NCBI GenBank assembly: GCA_031268985.1
Contig: JAIRWN010000022.1
Span: 1 to 32,043 of the forward strand
Direction of reading: 5' to 3'
Origin: Holosporales bacterium
GTDB taxonomy: Bacteria > Pseudomonadota > Alphaproteobacteria > UBA3830 > JAIRWN01
DNA length: 32,043 bases
Shown here: one piece after another, positions 1 to 10,095 of the stretch
Position numbering within the stretch: the first letter of the stretch is position 1
Layout: each line of letters begins with the position of its first letter
Translations under genes and position numbers: made by a program
Notes under the pieces: model-generated
The model's input: only the letters and a program-made list of their open reading frames with translations
Database searches by the model: none
What the model was told of the DNA's origin: nothing

Positions 1-218
1 TTGTCCGCCGAAGAGGATCGAGGGAGTTCTTTGCTTTCAGCCAAACGCTTTGCTTTTTCTTTGGCTTGCTCAGCTTTTATTTCGGCTAAAATCTCGGCCT
101 TTAACTGAGCTTTTAAAGCTGCTATTTCTTTTGCTGACAATTTTGCGCTTAAGACGTCTTCATTACTAAAAACAGCCAGGCAAGTTCCAACAATCATAAT
201 TGCTTTAGCGTTACACAT
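1..218 (-). CDS. Partial secreted, Ala/Lys/Glu-rich (coiled-coil-like) hypothetical protein; runs off the left edge
   Basis: Reverse-strand ATG at 216-218 with a GAGGTG Shine-Dalgarno upstream; translation MCNAKAIMIVGTCLAVFSNEDVLSAKLSAKEIAALKAQLKAEILAEIKAEQAKEKAKRLAESKE... with a short hydrophobic N-terminus; open to the window edge. Confidence 0.6.
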   Translation of the reverse strand, partial: MCNAKAIMIVGTCLAVFSNEDVLSAKLSAKEIAALKAQLKAEILAEIKAEQAKEKAKRLAESKELPRSSSAD

Positions 219-605
219 AAATCACCTCTTACTAAAATAATTTAAGCATTTCTTAATAGTTTAAGCATATCAAAATAAACAAATAGGTCTGAAATGTTTC
301 GATAAGAGTTTCAAGAACAATCTTTTTCATTTTCTACGGTTGGAGGTCGGCCATAGATCATGCAAGGCAGATCATCCATATCCAGCGAATCCACCTCATA
401 TTTCCTATCTGGCGGACACGCATTTGGTTACATGTTTTAATTTGACTTTCTGCCGTTCAGAAAACATATGTTTGATCTGTGGCAAATGTCGGCATTTTTA
501 TTGTTATCGGAAATGGGCTGCTTCAAAGCGCTTAATCGTCAGATATAGTCCCTATCTCACTCTTCCAGTACAAGCTTAGCCCTCGTCTAAGCTCAACCAA
601 TCTAC

Positions 606-681
606 TGGTGCCGGACGTCGGATTCGAACCAACGACCTACTGATTACAAATCAGCCGCTCTACCAACTGAGCTAGTCCGGC
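606..681 (-). tRNA. tRNA-Thr (anticodon TGT), CCA encoded
   Basis: Reverse complement GCCGGACTAGCTCAGTTGGTAGAGCGGCTGATTTGTAATCAGTAGGTCGTTGGTTCGAATCCGACGTCCGGCACCA folds as a cloverleaf: acceptor GCCGGAC/GTCCGGC, anticodon arm CTGATTTGTAATCAG, GGTTCGAATCC T arm. Confidence 0.97.
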
Positions 682-807
682 AGTTTAGACAGGCCTGAAT
701 CTACTGTGTCGGCGTATTCGTTTCAACACAAAATTAAGCAAACCGCCCAGATCCGGCTTTTGATCGGTTTTGGGCTGCAGCCAAACTCCGATATGACCCA
801 AGTCAAT

Positions 808-1032
808 CTATCTGGTCTTGAGTTTACCGCTCAAAGTATTGCGGCTGAGCCCCAAAATTTTAGCGGCTTTTGTTTGGTTGCCATTGACGTAGTCGAGCGT
901 TTTGTTTATTAAAACCTGTTCGACTTCGTGTATTATGTGGTCGTAGAGATTGGACGGGATTTTGTCGCCACACGTTTCGGTAAAATATTCATTAAGCCTG
1001 TTTTCCAAGATCTTCGAAAAATCACTCGGCAT
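808..1032 (-). CDS. Fis-family / NtrC C-terminal-type helix-turn-helix DNA-binding protein
   Basis: 74 aa ending in [30 protein letters not shown]-type HTH (here [31 protein letters not shown]), typical of HTH_8/Fis; start codon overlaps the end of dusB. Confidence 0.85.
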   Translation of the reverse strand: MPSDFSKILENRLNEYFTETCGDKIPSNLYDHIIHEVEQVLINKTLDYVNGNQTKAAKILGLSRNTLSGKLKTR

Positions 1033-2011
1033 AATTACCGCTTTTGCCGAAGAAATCCTCGACTAGATCCAACATAGCTTTTATGGAAAACGACATATTT
1101 ATTTTGCTGCGGAGTTCAGCCGCGCCATTCATCCCCTTTATGTACCAGCAAATATGCTTTTTTGCAAGCTTCGCCGCAACTTCATTCCCATAAAAAGCCA
1201 AAAAATCGATCAAAAATTCTTGTAAGTATTTTAATGCTTGGTCATTAACCGGTTGAGGTTTTTTATGGCCGGTCTTCAGAAAGTGTGCGATATAACTTAA
1301 AATCCAGGGCTTTCCACGACTTCCGCGTCCAATCATAACGCCGTCTGCGCCAGAATCATTCAAAGCGATAACGGCCGTATCTTCATCAACTATATCGCCG
1401 TTAACTACAACCGGAATATTCACGGATGATTTAACGTTTTTTACAAATTTCCAGTCAGCAGATCCGCTGTACATCTGGCTTCTTGTGCGGCCATGGACGG
1501 TAATCATTTTTGCGCCATTATCTTGCAGTATAGCGGCCAACCTAGGCGCATTAAGATTGGCGTGATCCCACCCCATACGCATTTTTACAGTTACAGGTAT
1601 TTTTATGGCGCTTGCTACGCCGTTTACTATTTTTGTTGCAAGAATCTCATCTTTCATTAGTGCAGATCCTGCAAATCCCGAGACTACTTTGCGAACAGGA
1701 CATCCCATATTGATATCTATAACATCCGCTCCTAGGTCTTCATTTATTTTTGCTGCTTCCGCCATGCTATGAGGCTCGTTTCCAACGATTTGCACTATCT
1801 TGGTCGTATTCGAGGAATGCAAAATCATACGCATAGTCCTTTGGTTTCCGCGGTTAACGGCTTCTGAGGCAACCATTTCGCAAAATGTGGGCGCTTGACC
1901 AAAGCGAAGCACATGCCGTCGATAGATCAGATCGCTTACTCCCGACATCGGCGCCAAGAAAACAGGAGATTCTATACTTAACGAACCAATTTTTACAGGC
2001 TTTAAAGACAT
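1022..2011 (-). CDS. dusB: tRNA-dihydrouridine synthase B (DusB/NifR3)
   Basis: 329 aa; [50 protein letters not shown] and [16 protein letters not shown] motifs. Confidence 0.97.
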   Translation of the reverse strand: MSLKPVKIGSLSIESPVFLAPMSGVSDLIYRRHVLRFGQAPTFCEMVASEAVNRGNQRTMRMILHSSNTTKIVQIVGNEPHSMAEAAKINEDLGADVIDINMGCPVRKVVSGFAGSALMKDEILATKIVNGVASAIKIPVTVKMRMGWDHANLNAPRLAAILQDNGAKMITVHGRTRSQMYSGSADWKFVKNVKSSVNIPVVVNGDIVDEDTAVIALNDSGADGVMIGRGSRGKPWILSYIAHFLKTGHKKPQPVNDQALKYLQEFLIDFLAFYGNEVAAKLAKKHICWYIKGMNGAAELRSKINMSFSIKAMLDLVEDFFGKSGNYAE

Positions 2012-2035
2012 TTGATTTGGAAAGAGCAGAGAGCC

Positions 2036-3358
2036 CTACAGTATGAATCTCGAAAGATCTCTGTTCGAGGCTAAAGCGCCGATAGCGTTCTCTATATACT
2101 TTTCGTCTATTACAACGACCTTTCCTTTGTCCTTCTCGGCATTAAAGCTTACTTCCTCAACCACCTTTTCCAAAATCGTATGGAGACGTCTGGCGCCGAT
2201 ATTCTCGACATTTTCATTTATTTCGGCTGAAGTGCCGGCTATCTTAGAGATCCCATCTGATGTGAACTCTAAGGTCACATTTTCGGTTGCAAGCAAGGCC
2301 TGGTACTGTTTGATCAAGCTGGACTCGGGTTCGGTCAATATGCGAACGAAATCTTTGCTTGTAAGAGGTTTAAGCTCCACTCTTATTGGAAGCCGTCCCT
2401 GCAGCTCCGGCAAAAGATCGGAAGGTTTTGTAACGTGAAACGCCCCGGATGTAATAAATAAAATATAGTCCGTCTTAACGGTTCCGTACTTAGTTGGCAC
2501 TGAGCACCCTTCGATTAAAGGCAGCAAATCTCTTTGGACCCCTTCACGACTTACATCTGCGCCGGAAACATTGGCGCGCGCGCAAATCTTGTCTATCTCG
2601 TCGATAAAAACTATAGCATTTTGCTCAACATTGTTGATCGCCTCACGGATGATCTTATCTTGATCCAACAATCTTTCAGTTTCATCTGCGGTCAGTTTGG
2701 CTCTGGCTTGGGCTACGGTCATTTTTCTAATTTTAGTTTTGTTCCCAATGCCCAAAGTTTTGCCTATCATATCATTCAAATTTATCATGCCCATCTGGGC
2801 GCCAGGAGCACCGGGAATGTCGAAAAACGGCATAGGTCCCAGCGATGCCTGATCGGATACTTTTACTTCTATTTCACGATCTTCGAGTTTTCCAGAATCA
2901 AGCATTTCTTTAAATTTATTGCGCGTTTCTTCCGACGCTTTTTCCCCTATTAAGGCAACAATTATGCGTTCTTCAGCCAATTTTTTGCTTTTTTTCTGAC
3001 TTTGCCTGCGCGCAAGTTCTTTAGCGTCAAAAATTGCAACTTCAAGCAAATCACGAATGATTTGCTCAACGTCGCGGCCGACATACCCGACCTCTGTGAA
3101 TTTAGTTGCTTCAACTTTAATGAATGGAGCTTGAGCAAGACGAGCAAGTCTTCGCGACACCTCAGTTTTACCGACTCCGGTCGGCCCTATCATAAGTATA
3201 TTTTTCGGCAAAATTTCTTCTTTCAGCGGGCTTGCCACTTTTTGTCTGCGCCAACGATTACGCAAAGCCAGCGCTACAGCGCGCTTTGCTTCAACCTGAC
3301 CAACGATATGCTTGTCAAGCTCGTTAACAATCTCTTTTGGAGACAATAAGGTTTTCAT
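2036..3358 (-). CDS. hslU: ATP-dependent protease ATPase subunit HslU (ClpY)
   Basis: 440 aa; [17 protein letters not shown] Walker [12 protein letters not shown] Walker [13 protein letters not shown] sensor region, [19 protein letters not shown]-terminus. Confidence 0.98.
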   Translation of the reverse strand: MKTLLSPKEIVNELDKHIVGQVEAKRAVALALRNRWRRQKVASPLKEEILPKNILMIGPTGVGKTEVSRRLARLAQAPFIKVEATKFTEVGYVGRDVEQIIRDLLEVAIFDAKELARRQSQKKSKKLAEERIIVALIGEKASEETRNKFKEMLDSGKLEDREIEVKVSDQASLGPMPFFDIPGAPGAQMGMINLNDMIGKTLGIGNKTKIRKMTVAQARAKLTADETERLLDQDKIIREAINNVEQNAIVFIDEIDKICARANVSGADVSREGVQRDLLPLIEGCSVPTKYGTVKTDYILFITSGAFHVTKPSDLLPELQGRLPIRVELKPLTSKDFVRILTEPESSLIKQYQALLATENVTLEFTSDGISKIAGTSAEINENVENIGARRLHTILEKVVEEVSFNAEKDKGKVVVIDEKYIENAIGALASNRDLSRFIL

Positions 3359-3927
3359 TTATCTACGCCTGTTAATTTTTCTAACGTTATGTTTTTGTTT
3401 GTGTAAATACAAATGTCTGCGGCAATATTCATGGCTTTAAGAGCAATTTTCTCAGCGGAGAGATTCACTGCTGTTTCCATAAGGGCTCTTGCCGCTGCCA
3501 GAGCATAATTCCCTCCTGATCCTATGCTTATGACGCCGCCTTCCGGCTCTAGCACATCACCATTACCGCTTAGTATAAGTGACGTTTGGCGATCAACCAC
3601 CGCCATCATAGCTTCCAACCGTCTAAGGTATTTGTCTGTACGCCAATCCTTCGCAAGTTCAACGCAAGCGCGAATCAATTGTCCTTGAAATTGTTCCATC
3701 TTTGTTTCCAACTTCTCAAAGAGGGTTAGCGCATCTGCTGTAGACCCGGCGAATCCTGCTAGCGCATTGCCTCCGGAAAGAACTCTTATTTTACGAGCTG
3801 TGGCTTTAACCACGCATGATCCCATGGTGACTTGGCCATCTCCGGCAATAACGACTTCGTCGCCTTTCCGTACCGAAATTATAGTAGTTCCATGCCAGGT
3901 TGAGCGTTGATCGGAATCGTGTGTCAT
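3355..3927 (-). CDS. hslV: ATP-dependent protease peptidase subunit HslV (ClpQ)
   Basis: 190 aa; [25 protein letters not shown] with catalytic Thr context; 4-nt ATGA overlap with hslU. Confidence 0.98.
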   Translation of the reverse strand: MTHDSDQRSTWHGTTIISVRKGDEVVIAGDGQVTMGSCVVKATARKIRVLSGGNALAGFAGSTADALTLFEKLETKMEQFQGQLIRACVELAKDWRTDKYLRRLEAMMAVVDRQTSLILSGNGDVLEPEGGVISIGSGGNYALAAARALMETAVNLSAEKIALKAMNIAADICIYTNKNITLEKLTGVDK

Positions 3928-3984
3928 TTTGCGATCTTCTATGATAGTAATAATTTCTGTGTAACGTCAGCAAGTATAATAAAA

Positions 3985-4338
3985 ATGTCGAAAAAATACG
4001 ATACTAATAATATCTTCGCCAAGATTTTACGCGGAGAGGCTGAGTGTTCAAAGGTCTTTGAGAGCGACGATGTTCTCGCGATTCAAGATATATATCCCAA
4101 AGCGCCGCAGCATATATTGGTCTTGCCGAAAAGCCAGAGCGTGTGTCTAACTGATTTTGTAGATAATTCGTCTGATGCGCAAATTGCCGAGTATTTTCGG
4201 GCTATTGTTAGGGTTGCTAAAGACGCGGGAATAAGCGAAAGCGGCTATCGGATCGTGATGAATACCGGCGTCAATGGATGCCAAGAAGTTTCACACTTCC
4301 ATACCCATGTGCTTGGCGGGAAGAAACTGGATGCTTAA
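3985..4338 (+). CDS. HIT family protein (histidine triad)
   Basis: 117 aa from ATG 3985 (MSKKYDTNNIFAKILRGE...); HFHTHVLGG histidine triad near the C-terminus. The longer track ORF starting at 3907 overlaps hslV antisense and is less likely. Confidence 0.93.
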   Translation: MSKKYDTNNIFAKILRGEAECSKVFESDDVLAIQDIYPKAPQHILVLPKSQSVCLTDFVDNSSDAQIAEYFRAIVRVAKDAGISESGYRIVMNTGVNGCQEVSHFHTHVLGGKKLDA

Positions 4339-4374
4339 GATTATAAATTTACTCAGGCAGTAACCGGTGAAAAC

Positions 4375-5325
4375 ATGATAACGCTTAAGTTTGAAGAGCC
4401 TATATTCGAGGTTGAGGCTAAGATAAACAAACTTAGGCCTCGCGTAGCTGCTGAGCCGAGCATAGCTGAAGAGGTGTCCAGGCTTGAGCAAAAACTTGAG
4501 AAGTTGTTGAGCAAAACTTACGATAACTTATCCCCATGGGAGCGAGTACAAGTTGCCAGGCACAGCGAGCGACCAAAAACGCCTGACTACATAGAGGTTT
4601 TAATCAGCGATTTTACTCCTCTTGCGGGAGACAGGTATTTTGGCGAAGATCCCGCAATGATGGGAGGGATTGGTCGTCTGGACGGTACGTCTGTTGTCGT
4701 TATTGGTCAAAACAAGGGGCATGACACAAACGAAAGAATTAAATGCAATTTTGGTATGCCAAATCCGGAAGGATATCGTAAAGCGCGTCGTCTTATGCAA
4801 ATGGCCGATCGCTTCAATATGCCGCTTATCACTTTTATCGATACCGCGGGGGCTTTCCCCGGAATAGAGGCTGAAGAACGTGGTCAAGCTGAAGCAATAG
4901 CCAAATGTTTAGAGACAGGTTTCAATTTAAGCGTCCCGATTGTCAGCACAGTCATTGGAGAAGGCGGATCGGGCGGAGCGATAGCAATTGGGGTTGCCAA
5001 TCACATAGCTATGCTTGAAAACTCAGTTTATTCAGTTATATCGCCGGAAGGTTGCGCTTCGATTCTTTGGAAAAGCCGAGAAAATGCCGTTGAGGCCGCA
5101 AATGCTTTGCGCCTTACTGCCTATGATTTGCTTAAACTCGAAGTGATAGATGAAATAATTAAAGAGCCTGTTGGCGGCGCTCACAGACATAGAAAAAAAA
5201 CGATTCAAATAGTCGGCGACACGATTAAAAGATCGCTTAGCAATCTTCTAAATGGCAACGTCAGCGACTTTTCAGAGCACAGAAACAAAAAGTTTCTAGC
5301 CATGGGCCGCGCAAATGCGCTTTAA
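4375..5325 (+). CDS. accA: Acetyl-CoA carboxylase carboxyltransferase subunit alpha
   Basis: 316 aa; FEEPIFEVEAKINKLR start, PWERVQVARHSERPKT, FIDTAGAFPGIEAEERGQAEAIA, IGEGGSGGAIAIGVA, ISPEGCASILWK. Confidence 0.98.
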   Translation: MITLKFEEPIFEVEAKINKLRPRVAAEPSIAEEVSRLEQKLEKLLSKTYDNLSPWERVQVARHSERPKTPDYIEVLISDFTPLAGDRYFGEDPAMMGGIGRLDGTSVVVIGQNKGHDTNERIKCNFGMPNPEGYRKARRLMQMADRFNMPLITFIDTAGAFPGIEAEERGQAEAIAKCLETGFNLSVPIVSTVIGEGGSGGAIAIGVANHIAMLENSVYSVISPEGCASILWKSRENAVEAANALRLTAYDLLKLEVIDEIIKEPVGGAHRHRKKTIQIVGDTIKRSLSNLLNGNVSDFSEHRNKKFLAMGRANAL

Positions 5326-5507
5326 GTGTACGTCGCAACCGGCAAAACTTTGTTTTGACTTTTTTCCGCAAAACATGAGGCGCGCCGTAAAACGGCATTT
5401 TGAACCAATACTCTGCCATAATTTTTCTTGTAAGCGCTTCTGTTAGCTCTTATCTTCCTAGAATCGTGTTGGCATTATATTATTCTCAGTACTCGTAAGG
5501 AAACGCC

Positions 5508-7268
5508 TTGTTAATAAAAACGCTCGCATCGCCGGATAATCGGAAAATTATTAACCGCTTGTATATTGAGCATATTAAGCCTAATTCCGTTGTTTTGATG
5601 TGGGCTATGCTTGGCATGATGCTTGCGGCGGCAAGTACCGGCGCGCTTACGTATGTCATTCAACGAGTGATTGACGATGTGATAGTACGGTTACACGTCG
5701 GCAAATTAATAAAAATCGCTGTTGTTGCCGTTGTTATCTCTATGATGCGTGGCGTTGGGGACTTCATTAAGGATATCGCATTTGCGAACCTTGGTCAAAA
5801 AATGGTTACCGAATTTCAAATGCGAGGATTTCGCGCTCTTATTAATGCCGATCTAGACGTTTTTTACAGGAACAATACCGGCGACTTAGTTTTTCGCCTT
5901 ACCAACGACGTTGCAGCTCTACGTACTATGGTGTCGACGATGCTTACCAATGTCGGCAAGGATCTGGTAACTCTGATTTTCCTTGTAATTCTTGCTTTTT
6001 ACAAAGACTTCAAGCTGGCGCTGATTGGTTTTATTGGTTTTCCTCTTGTTTTGTTTCCAATATTGCGTATAAGTTTCCGTGTAAGACGTTTTGCAGCCAA
6101 ATCTCAGAATGAGATGGGAATTTGGTCGACATTTTTGATTCAAGCCTTTCAAGGGATACGTCTTATAAAGGCTTACAACCTTGAAAACCTTGAAACGTCT
6201 TCTGCCTTCAAGATTTCGGAAAAGATCCGAGGAATTGTCCTTAAATCTGCCAATACTAGGGCGCTTGTGCACCCGATTATGGAAACGCTTATCGGCATAA
6301 CAACCGCATCAGTTATATTTATTGGCGGGATGTACGTCATAAACGGCCAGCAGTCTGCCGGAACATTTCTTAGTTTCGTGGGAGCGCTGCTTTTGGCGTA
6401 TAGACCAATTAAGAACCTTTCCCAACTCAACAATAATATTCAAGAAAGCCTGGTTTCTGCTCAAAGATTATACCAGTTGCTTGAAATAAAGCCTACGATT
6501 ATCGATCCGCCAAACGCCGAAGAGTTAGTCATAAAAAACGGAGAGTTGGCGTTTGACAATGTCAGTTTTTCGTATCCTAACGGGAATGTGGCTTTGCAAG
6601 GCGTGTCGTTTAAAATTGATAAGGGTGGCAAAATTGCCGTAGTAGGCGCCAGCGGAGCTGGAAAAAGCTCTTTGATCAACTTAATTCCACGTTTTTATAA
6701 TTGTTCGCAGGGTAGGATATTGATAGACGAAATCAATATAAACGAGGTGAAACTTACTTCCCTTCGCAGCAAGATAGCCTTGGTAAGCCAAGAAAATATC
6801 CTTTTTAATTCAACGATTCGCGATAACATCGCACATGGAAGACCATCATGCAGTTTTGAAGAAATACTTAAGGCTGCCGATATGGCCGCTGTAACAGATT
6901 TTGTCAAAACTTTACCGCAAAAATTTGATACAATCGTAGGAGAAAACGGGATAGCTTTGTCTGGGGGACAACGTCAAAGAATTACAATTGCGCGAGCGCT
7001 TATAAAAGACGCGCCGATATTGCTTTTGGACGAAGCGACAAGCTCGTTGGACTCTGAATCGGAAAGACAAGTGCAGTCGGCCATAAACAACCTTATGCGA
7101 GGCAGAACTACTCTGGTTGTTTCACATAGGTTGTCTACTATACTTGACGCAAACAGAATTTTGGTGCTTGATAAAGGAAAAATAGTTGAGTCCGGTTCGC
7201 ACAGCGATTTAATCAGCTTAAGAGGTTTCTATGCCGGCCTTTACAAGGCTCAGGCTTTTTCTGACTAG
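5508..7268 (+). CDS. MsbA-like ABC transporter, fused permease and ATP-binding protein
   Basis: 586 aa; N-terminal transmembrane segments, Walker A GASGAGKSSLINLIPRFY, signature LSGGQRQRITIARAL, ILLLDEATSSLDSESE, SHRLSTI; TTG start. Position immediately upstream of waaA is consistent with lipid A export. Confidence 0.92.
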   Translation: MLIKTLASPDNRKIINRLYIEHIKPNSVVLMWAMLGMMLAAASTGALTYVIQRVIDDVIVRLHVGKLIKIAVVAVVISMMRGVGDFIKDIAFANLGQKMVTEFQMRGFRALINADLDVFYRNNTGDLVFRLTNDVAALRTMVSTMLTNVGKDLVTLIFLVILAFYKDFKLALIGFIGFPLVLFPILRISFRVRRFAAKSQNEMGIWSTFLIQAFQGIRLIKAYNLENLETSSAFKISEKIRGIVLKSANTRALVHPIMETLIGITTASVIFIGGMYVINGQQSAGTFLSFVGALLLAYRPIKNLSQLNNNIQESLVSAQRLYQLLEIKPTIIDPPNAEELVIKNGELAFDNVSFSYPNGNVALQGVSFKIDKGGKIAVVGASGAGKSSLINLIPRFYNCSQGRILIDEININEVKLTSLRSKIALVSQENILFNSTIRDNIAHGRPSCSFEEILKAADMAAVTDFVKTLPQKFDTIVGENGIALSGGQRQRITIARALIKDAPILLLDEATSSLDSESERQVQSAINNLMRGRTTLVVSHRLSTILDANRILVLDKGKIVESGSHSDLISLRGFYAGLYKAQAFSD

Positions 7269-7278
7269 CTAAGGAAAT

Positions 7279-8556
7279 ATGTTATTCATTTTTTATAAGT
7301 ATTTGTCTTTGTTGTTGGCGCCTGTGATTTTGGCGTACTCGTTCATAAAATCGATTAAATATGACGATCGTAACAAAAGGCTAAAAAATCATCGCGGTAT
7401 TGCCACAATGATGCGTCCAAGTGGCAAATTAATTTGGATGCATGCGGCAAGCGTTGGAGAGACGCTAACGGCAATCACTCTGTTTAAGCATCTTAAAAAA
7501 GGGGGGGGGGCTAAAATTCTGATTACAACAAGCACTAAAACTGCGGCCGATCTTCTGAAATCGCGAATTCAAGCTTGTCCAGCCCTAAATGAGTCGTGCA
7601 TACATCAGTACGCCCCTCTTGACGCGTATAATTGGTGTCAGCGGTTTATAAGTTATTGGCGACCGGACTGTTCTTTATTCTTTGAATCGGAATTGTGGCC
7701 CAATCTTATAAAAGTCGCACATGACCATGGGATAAAAATGGCCCTTGTGAACGCGAGATTGTCGGACAAAAGCCTGAACAATTGGCGCAGGTTTCCAAAA
7801 ACAATCGCTAGGATTCTTAGGCAATTTTCAACAATAATTGCACAATCGGAAGATGATTGTAAAAAAATTCAAGGCTTTACAGATGGTTGCGTTTATTATT
7901 TTGGAAACTTAAAACACTCTTCAGACAGCCTCCCCGTAAATCAGGAAACTTTCAACTGCATAAGGTCAAAAGTTGGGGATAAGGTTATATTTGTCGCAGC
8001 AAGCACTCATAAAGGCGAGGAAGAGCTTATAATATCTGCATACAATCGCTTAAAGGAGAAACATAATATATTCACCATCCTTGCGCCTCGGCATCCAAAT
8101 AGGTGTAAAGATGTTAGCGCTTTGTGTTTTGAAGCACGGATCAAGTATATGCGCCGATCGCAAGTGGGTAACGACATACAAAAAGACACTGAACTTTATG
8201 TGGTCGACACTATCGGAGAGCTTGGGACTTTTTATGCTTTGGCCGATATTGCCTTTGTCGGCGGTTCGCTTGTTCCTCAGGGTGGCCACAACATTCTTGA
8301 ACCGGCCAAACTAAAGTGCTCCATCATTTATGGCAACTATATGCATAACTTTAAAGAGCTTGACCGGCTGTTTCGCAATAATTCTGCCGCAACAGTTGTA
8401 AACAGCGCTACTGAACTGATAAACAGTATCAGCGAGCAAATTGAAAACATGGACAAAAGAAAGTCTATGCAAGAAGCGGCTTACAAGATCGCAACGTCGC
8501 AAGAAAAAATCCTTGAGGAAGTTACTGATACCCTGTCGCCTGTGTTAAATCCATAA
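7279..8556 (+). CDS. waaA: 3-deoxy-D-manno-octulosonic acid transferase (Kdo transferase)
   Basis: 425 aa; WMHAASVGETLTA, ILITTSTKTAADLL, FFESELWPNLI, LVNARLSDKS, FVGGSLVPQGGHNILEPA motifs. Contains a G10 tract at 7501-7510. Confidence 0.96.
   Translation: MLFIFYKYLSLLLAPVILAYSFIKSIKYDDRNKRLKNHRGIATMMRPSGKLIWMHAASVGETLTAITLFKHLKKGGGAKILITTSTKTAADLLKSRIQACPALNESCIHQYAPLDAYNWCQRFISYWRPDCSLFFESELWPNLIKVAHDHGIKMALVNARLSDKSLNNWRRFPKTIARILRQFSTIIAQSEDDCKKIQGFTDGCVYYFGNLKHSSDSLPVNQETFNCIRSKVGDKVIFVAASTHKGEEELIISAYNRLKEKHNIFTILAPRHPNRCKDVSALCFEARIKYMRRSQVGNDIQKDTELYVVDTIGELGTFYALADIAFVGGSLVPQGGHNILEPAKLKCSIIYGNYMHNFKELDRLFRNNSAATVVNSATELINSISEQIENMDKRKSMQEAAYKIATSQEKILEEVTDTLSPVLNP
7501..7510 (+). 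repeat. Homopolymeric G10 tract inside the waaA coding sequence (preceded by A6)
   Basis: Read directly: ...cttaaaaaa gggggggggg ctaaaattctga...; codes KKGGGAK in the current frame. Confidence 0.97.
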
Positions 8557-8632
8557 GGCTTTACTATCCTGGAACATAACTGAACCAAATGCTATATGTA
8601 AACTTCGACAACTCGTTTGATGATTTATTTTT

Positions 8633-10039
8633 GTGTTGAGGCTTATTAAACATTTGGCGGTGATCTGCGCCATTTTGCTTACGTGCTTAGCTAGCTATGG
8701 CGACGATGATGTGGTGTTGATTCGCGACAGCGAAATCGAAGACGTCCTGATAGACATTTTAAACCCGATTCTCGACGTAGCCGGCGTAAGCAGAAAGTCG
8801 GTCAAAATTTATGTTCTGGGCAGTAAAACTGTAAACGCTTTTGCGACCTTTGACAGAACAGTATTCATTTGCGCCGGTCTGCTGTTCAAAGCGGAGAAAG
8901 TTGAGCATATTGTTGGCGTTCTTTCGCATGAAATTGGACATATCGCATGTGAACATTTAATACGTCATATTGGCATGGCGGAAAGATCGAAAATATTATC
9001 AGGGGCGCTTATGTTGCTTGGTATAGGGGCGGGCATGATGGCCGGATCGCCGGATCTTGTAATGGGAGGAGTGCTTGGCGGTATTGCCATGGGAACAAAC
9101 ACATTTTTATATCACTCTCGCGCAGAAGAAGAAGCTGCGGACAACAAGGCTATGGAGTTTATGCAGAAACTCGGACTTTCTTCAAGGGGATTGCTTGAAA
9201 TTACGGAAATTTTTGCGTTGTCTGCTCGCCTTAATATCGGAGAGAAAGGCTTGCCCAATACCCATCCAGATATTGAAGAACGCGTAAATTATTTGCGCTC
9301 AAACGTCGATCGTTATAAGCAGCAAACAACCCGCTCGGGAAAGATTCCTGATGGGATCGAGGAAAGATACAAAAGGATAAAAGTCAAACTCTGGGCATAT
9401 TCAGCGCCAATAGAAAAGGTTTTGGCAAAATATCCTAAAAACGACGATTCAATGGAAACTTTATATGCCAGGGCAATTGCGCTTAACAGGCGAGGGGATT
9501 TTAATGGTTCAATAACGTGTATAAATATTTTGATAAGCCGGTTCCCTAAGGATCCATATTTGGCAGAAACGAAAGCTCAAATACTTTACGAGAATTCCAG
9601 GATTGCAGAAGCCGTTATGCTCTACAGAAGGCTAGTTGCTATGAAAAAAGATGATGTGCTTCTTAACGTTACCTTCGCTAATGCTCTCGTAAAGAGCGGC
9701 GATATTGCAAGTCTGAATGAAGCGGAAAAGGTTTTGCATAATGTATTGATTAAAGACAGAACAGAATTGCTGGCTTGGCGTCTGCTTTCGATAATTTACG
9801 GGAGAAGGAATGAATACGGGGAATCTGCCCTTATGTTAGCAGAAAGCGCCCTGCTGCGAGAAAATAAGAATGAAGCGATTGCTCAAGCCAAAAGGGCGAT
9901 CAAATACGGCTTAAAAAGCCCAGGTCAGCGGCAACGCGCGGAATATATTGCTCAAGTAAAAACTTCTAATAGAAAATCAAAAAAGCCCTCGTCGACCGAT
10001 AAGAACAATGTATTGAGCTTAACGGCCGCGAAATTATAA
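8633..10039 (+). CDS. Exported M48 family metalloprotease with TPR-like C-terminal region (BepA/YfgC-like)
   Basis: 468 aa; hydrophobic N-terminus LAVICAILLTCLASYG; VLSHEIGHIACEHLIRH zinc motif (8927-8941), RAEEEAADNKAMEFM downstream Glu motif; repeated helical segments in the second half. Confidence 0.92.
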   Translation: MLRLIKHLAVICAILLTCLASYGDDDVVLIRDSEIEDVLIDILNPILDVAGVSRKSVKIYVLGSKTVNAFATFDRTVFICAGLLFKAEKVEHIVGVLSHEIGHIACEHLIRHIGMAERSKILSGALMLLGIGAGMMAGSPDLVMGGVLGGIAMGTNTFLYHSRAEEEAADNKAMEFMQKLGLSSRGLLEITEIFALSARLNIGEKGLPNTHPDIEERVNYLRSNVDRYKQQTTRSGKIPDGIEERYKRIKVKLWAYSAPIEKVLAKYPKNDDSMETLYARAIALNRRGDFNGSITCINILISRFPKDPYLAETKAQILYENSRIAEAVMLYRRLVAMKKDDVLLNVTFANALVKSGDIASLNEAEKVLHNVLIKDRTELLAWRLLSIIYGRRNEYGESALMLAESALLRENKNEAIAQAKRAIKYGLKSPGQRQRAEYIAQVKTSNRKSKKPSSTDKNNVLSLTAAKL

Positions 10040-10095
10040 TTAAAGTAATTTGTTTGTTATACACTAGCGTTTTATATGCTTAAGGAGCTCTTGCT

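Noticed and set aside
340-579. 79-aa plus-strand ORF with several Cys/His residues
   Set aside because: No SD, no recognisable family, odd composition; likely non-coding intergenic sequence.
706-912. 68-aa plus-strand ORF
   Set aside because: Antisense to the fis-like gene; no independent support.
2043-3349. Several plus-strand ORFs opposite hslU (131, 139, 115 aa)
   Set aside because: Antisense to a strongly supported hslU; shadow ORFs.
5342-5402. CAAAAC-TTT-GTTTTG plus T-run and GCCGT-AAA-ACGGC hairpins after accA
   Set aside because: Short, weak stems; plausible terminators but not strong enough to call with confidence.
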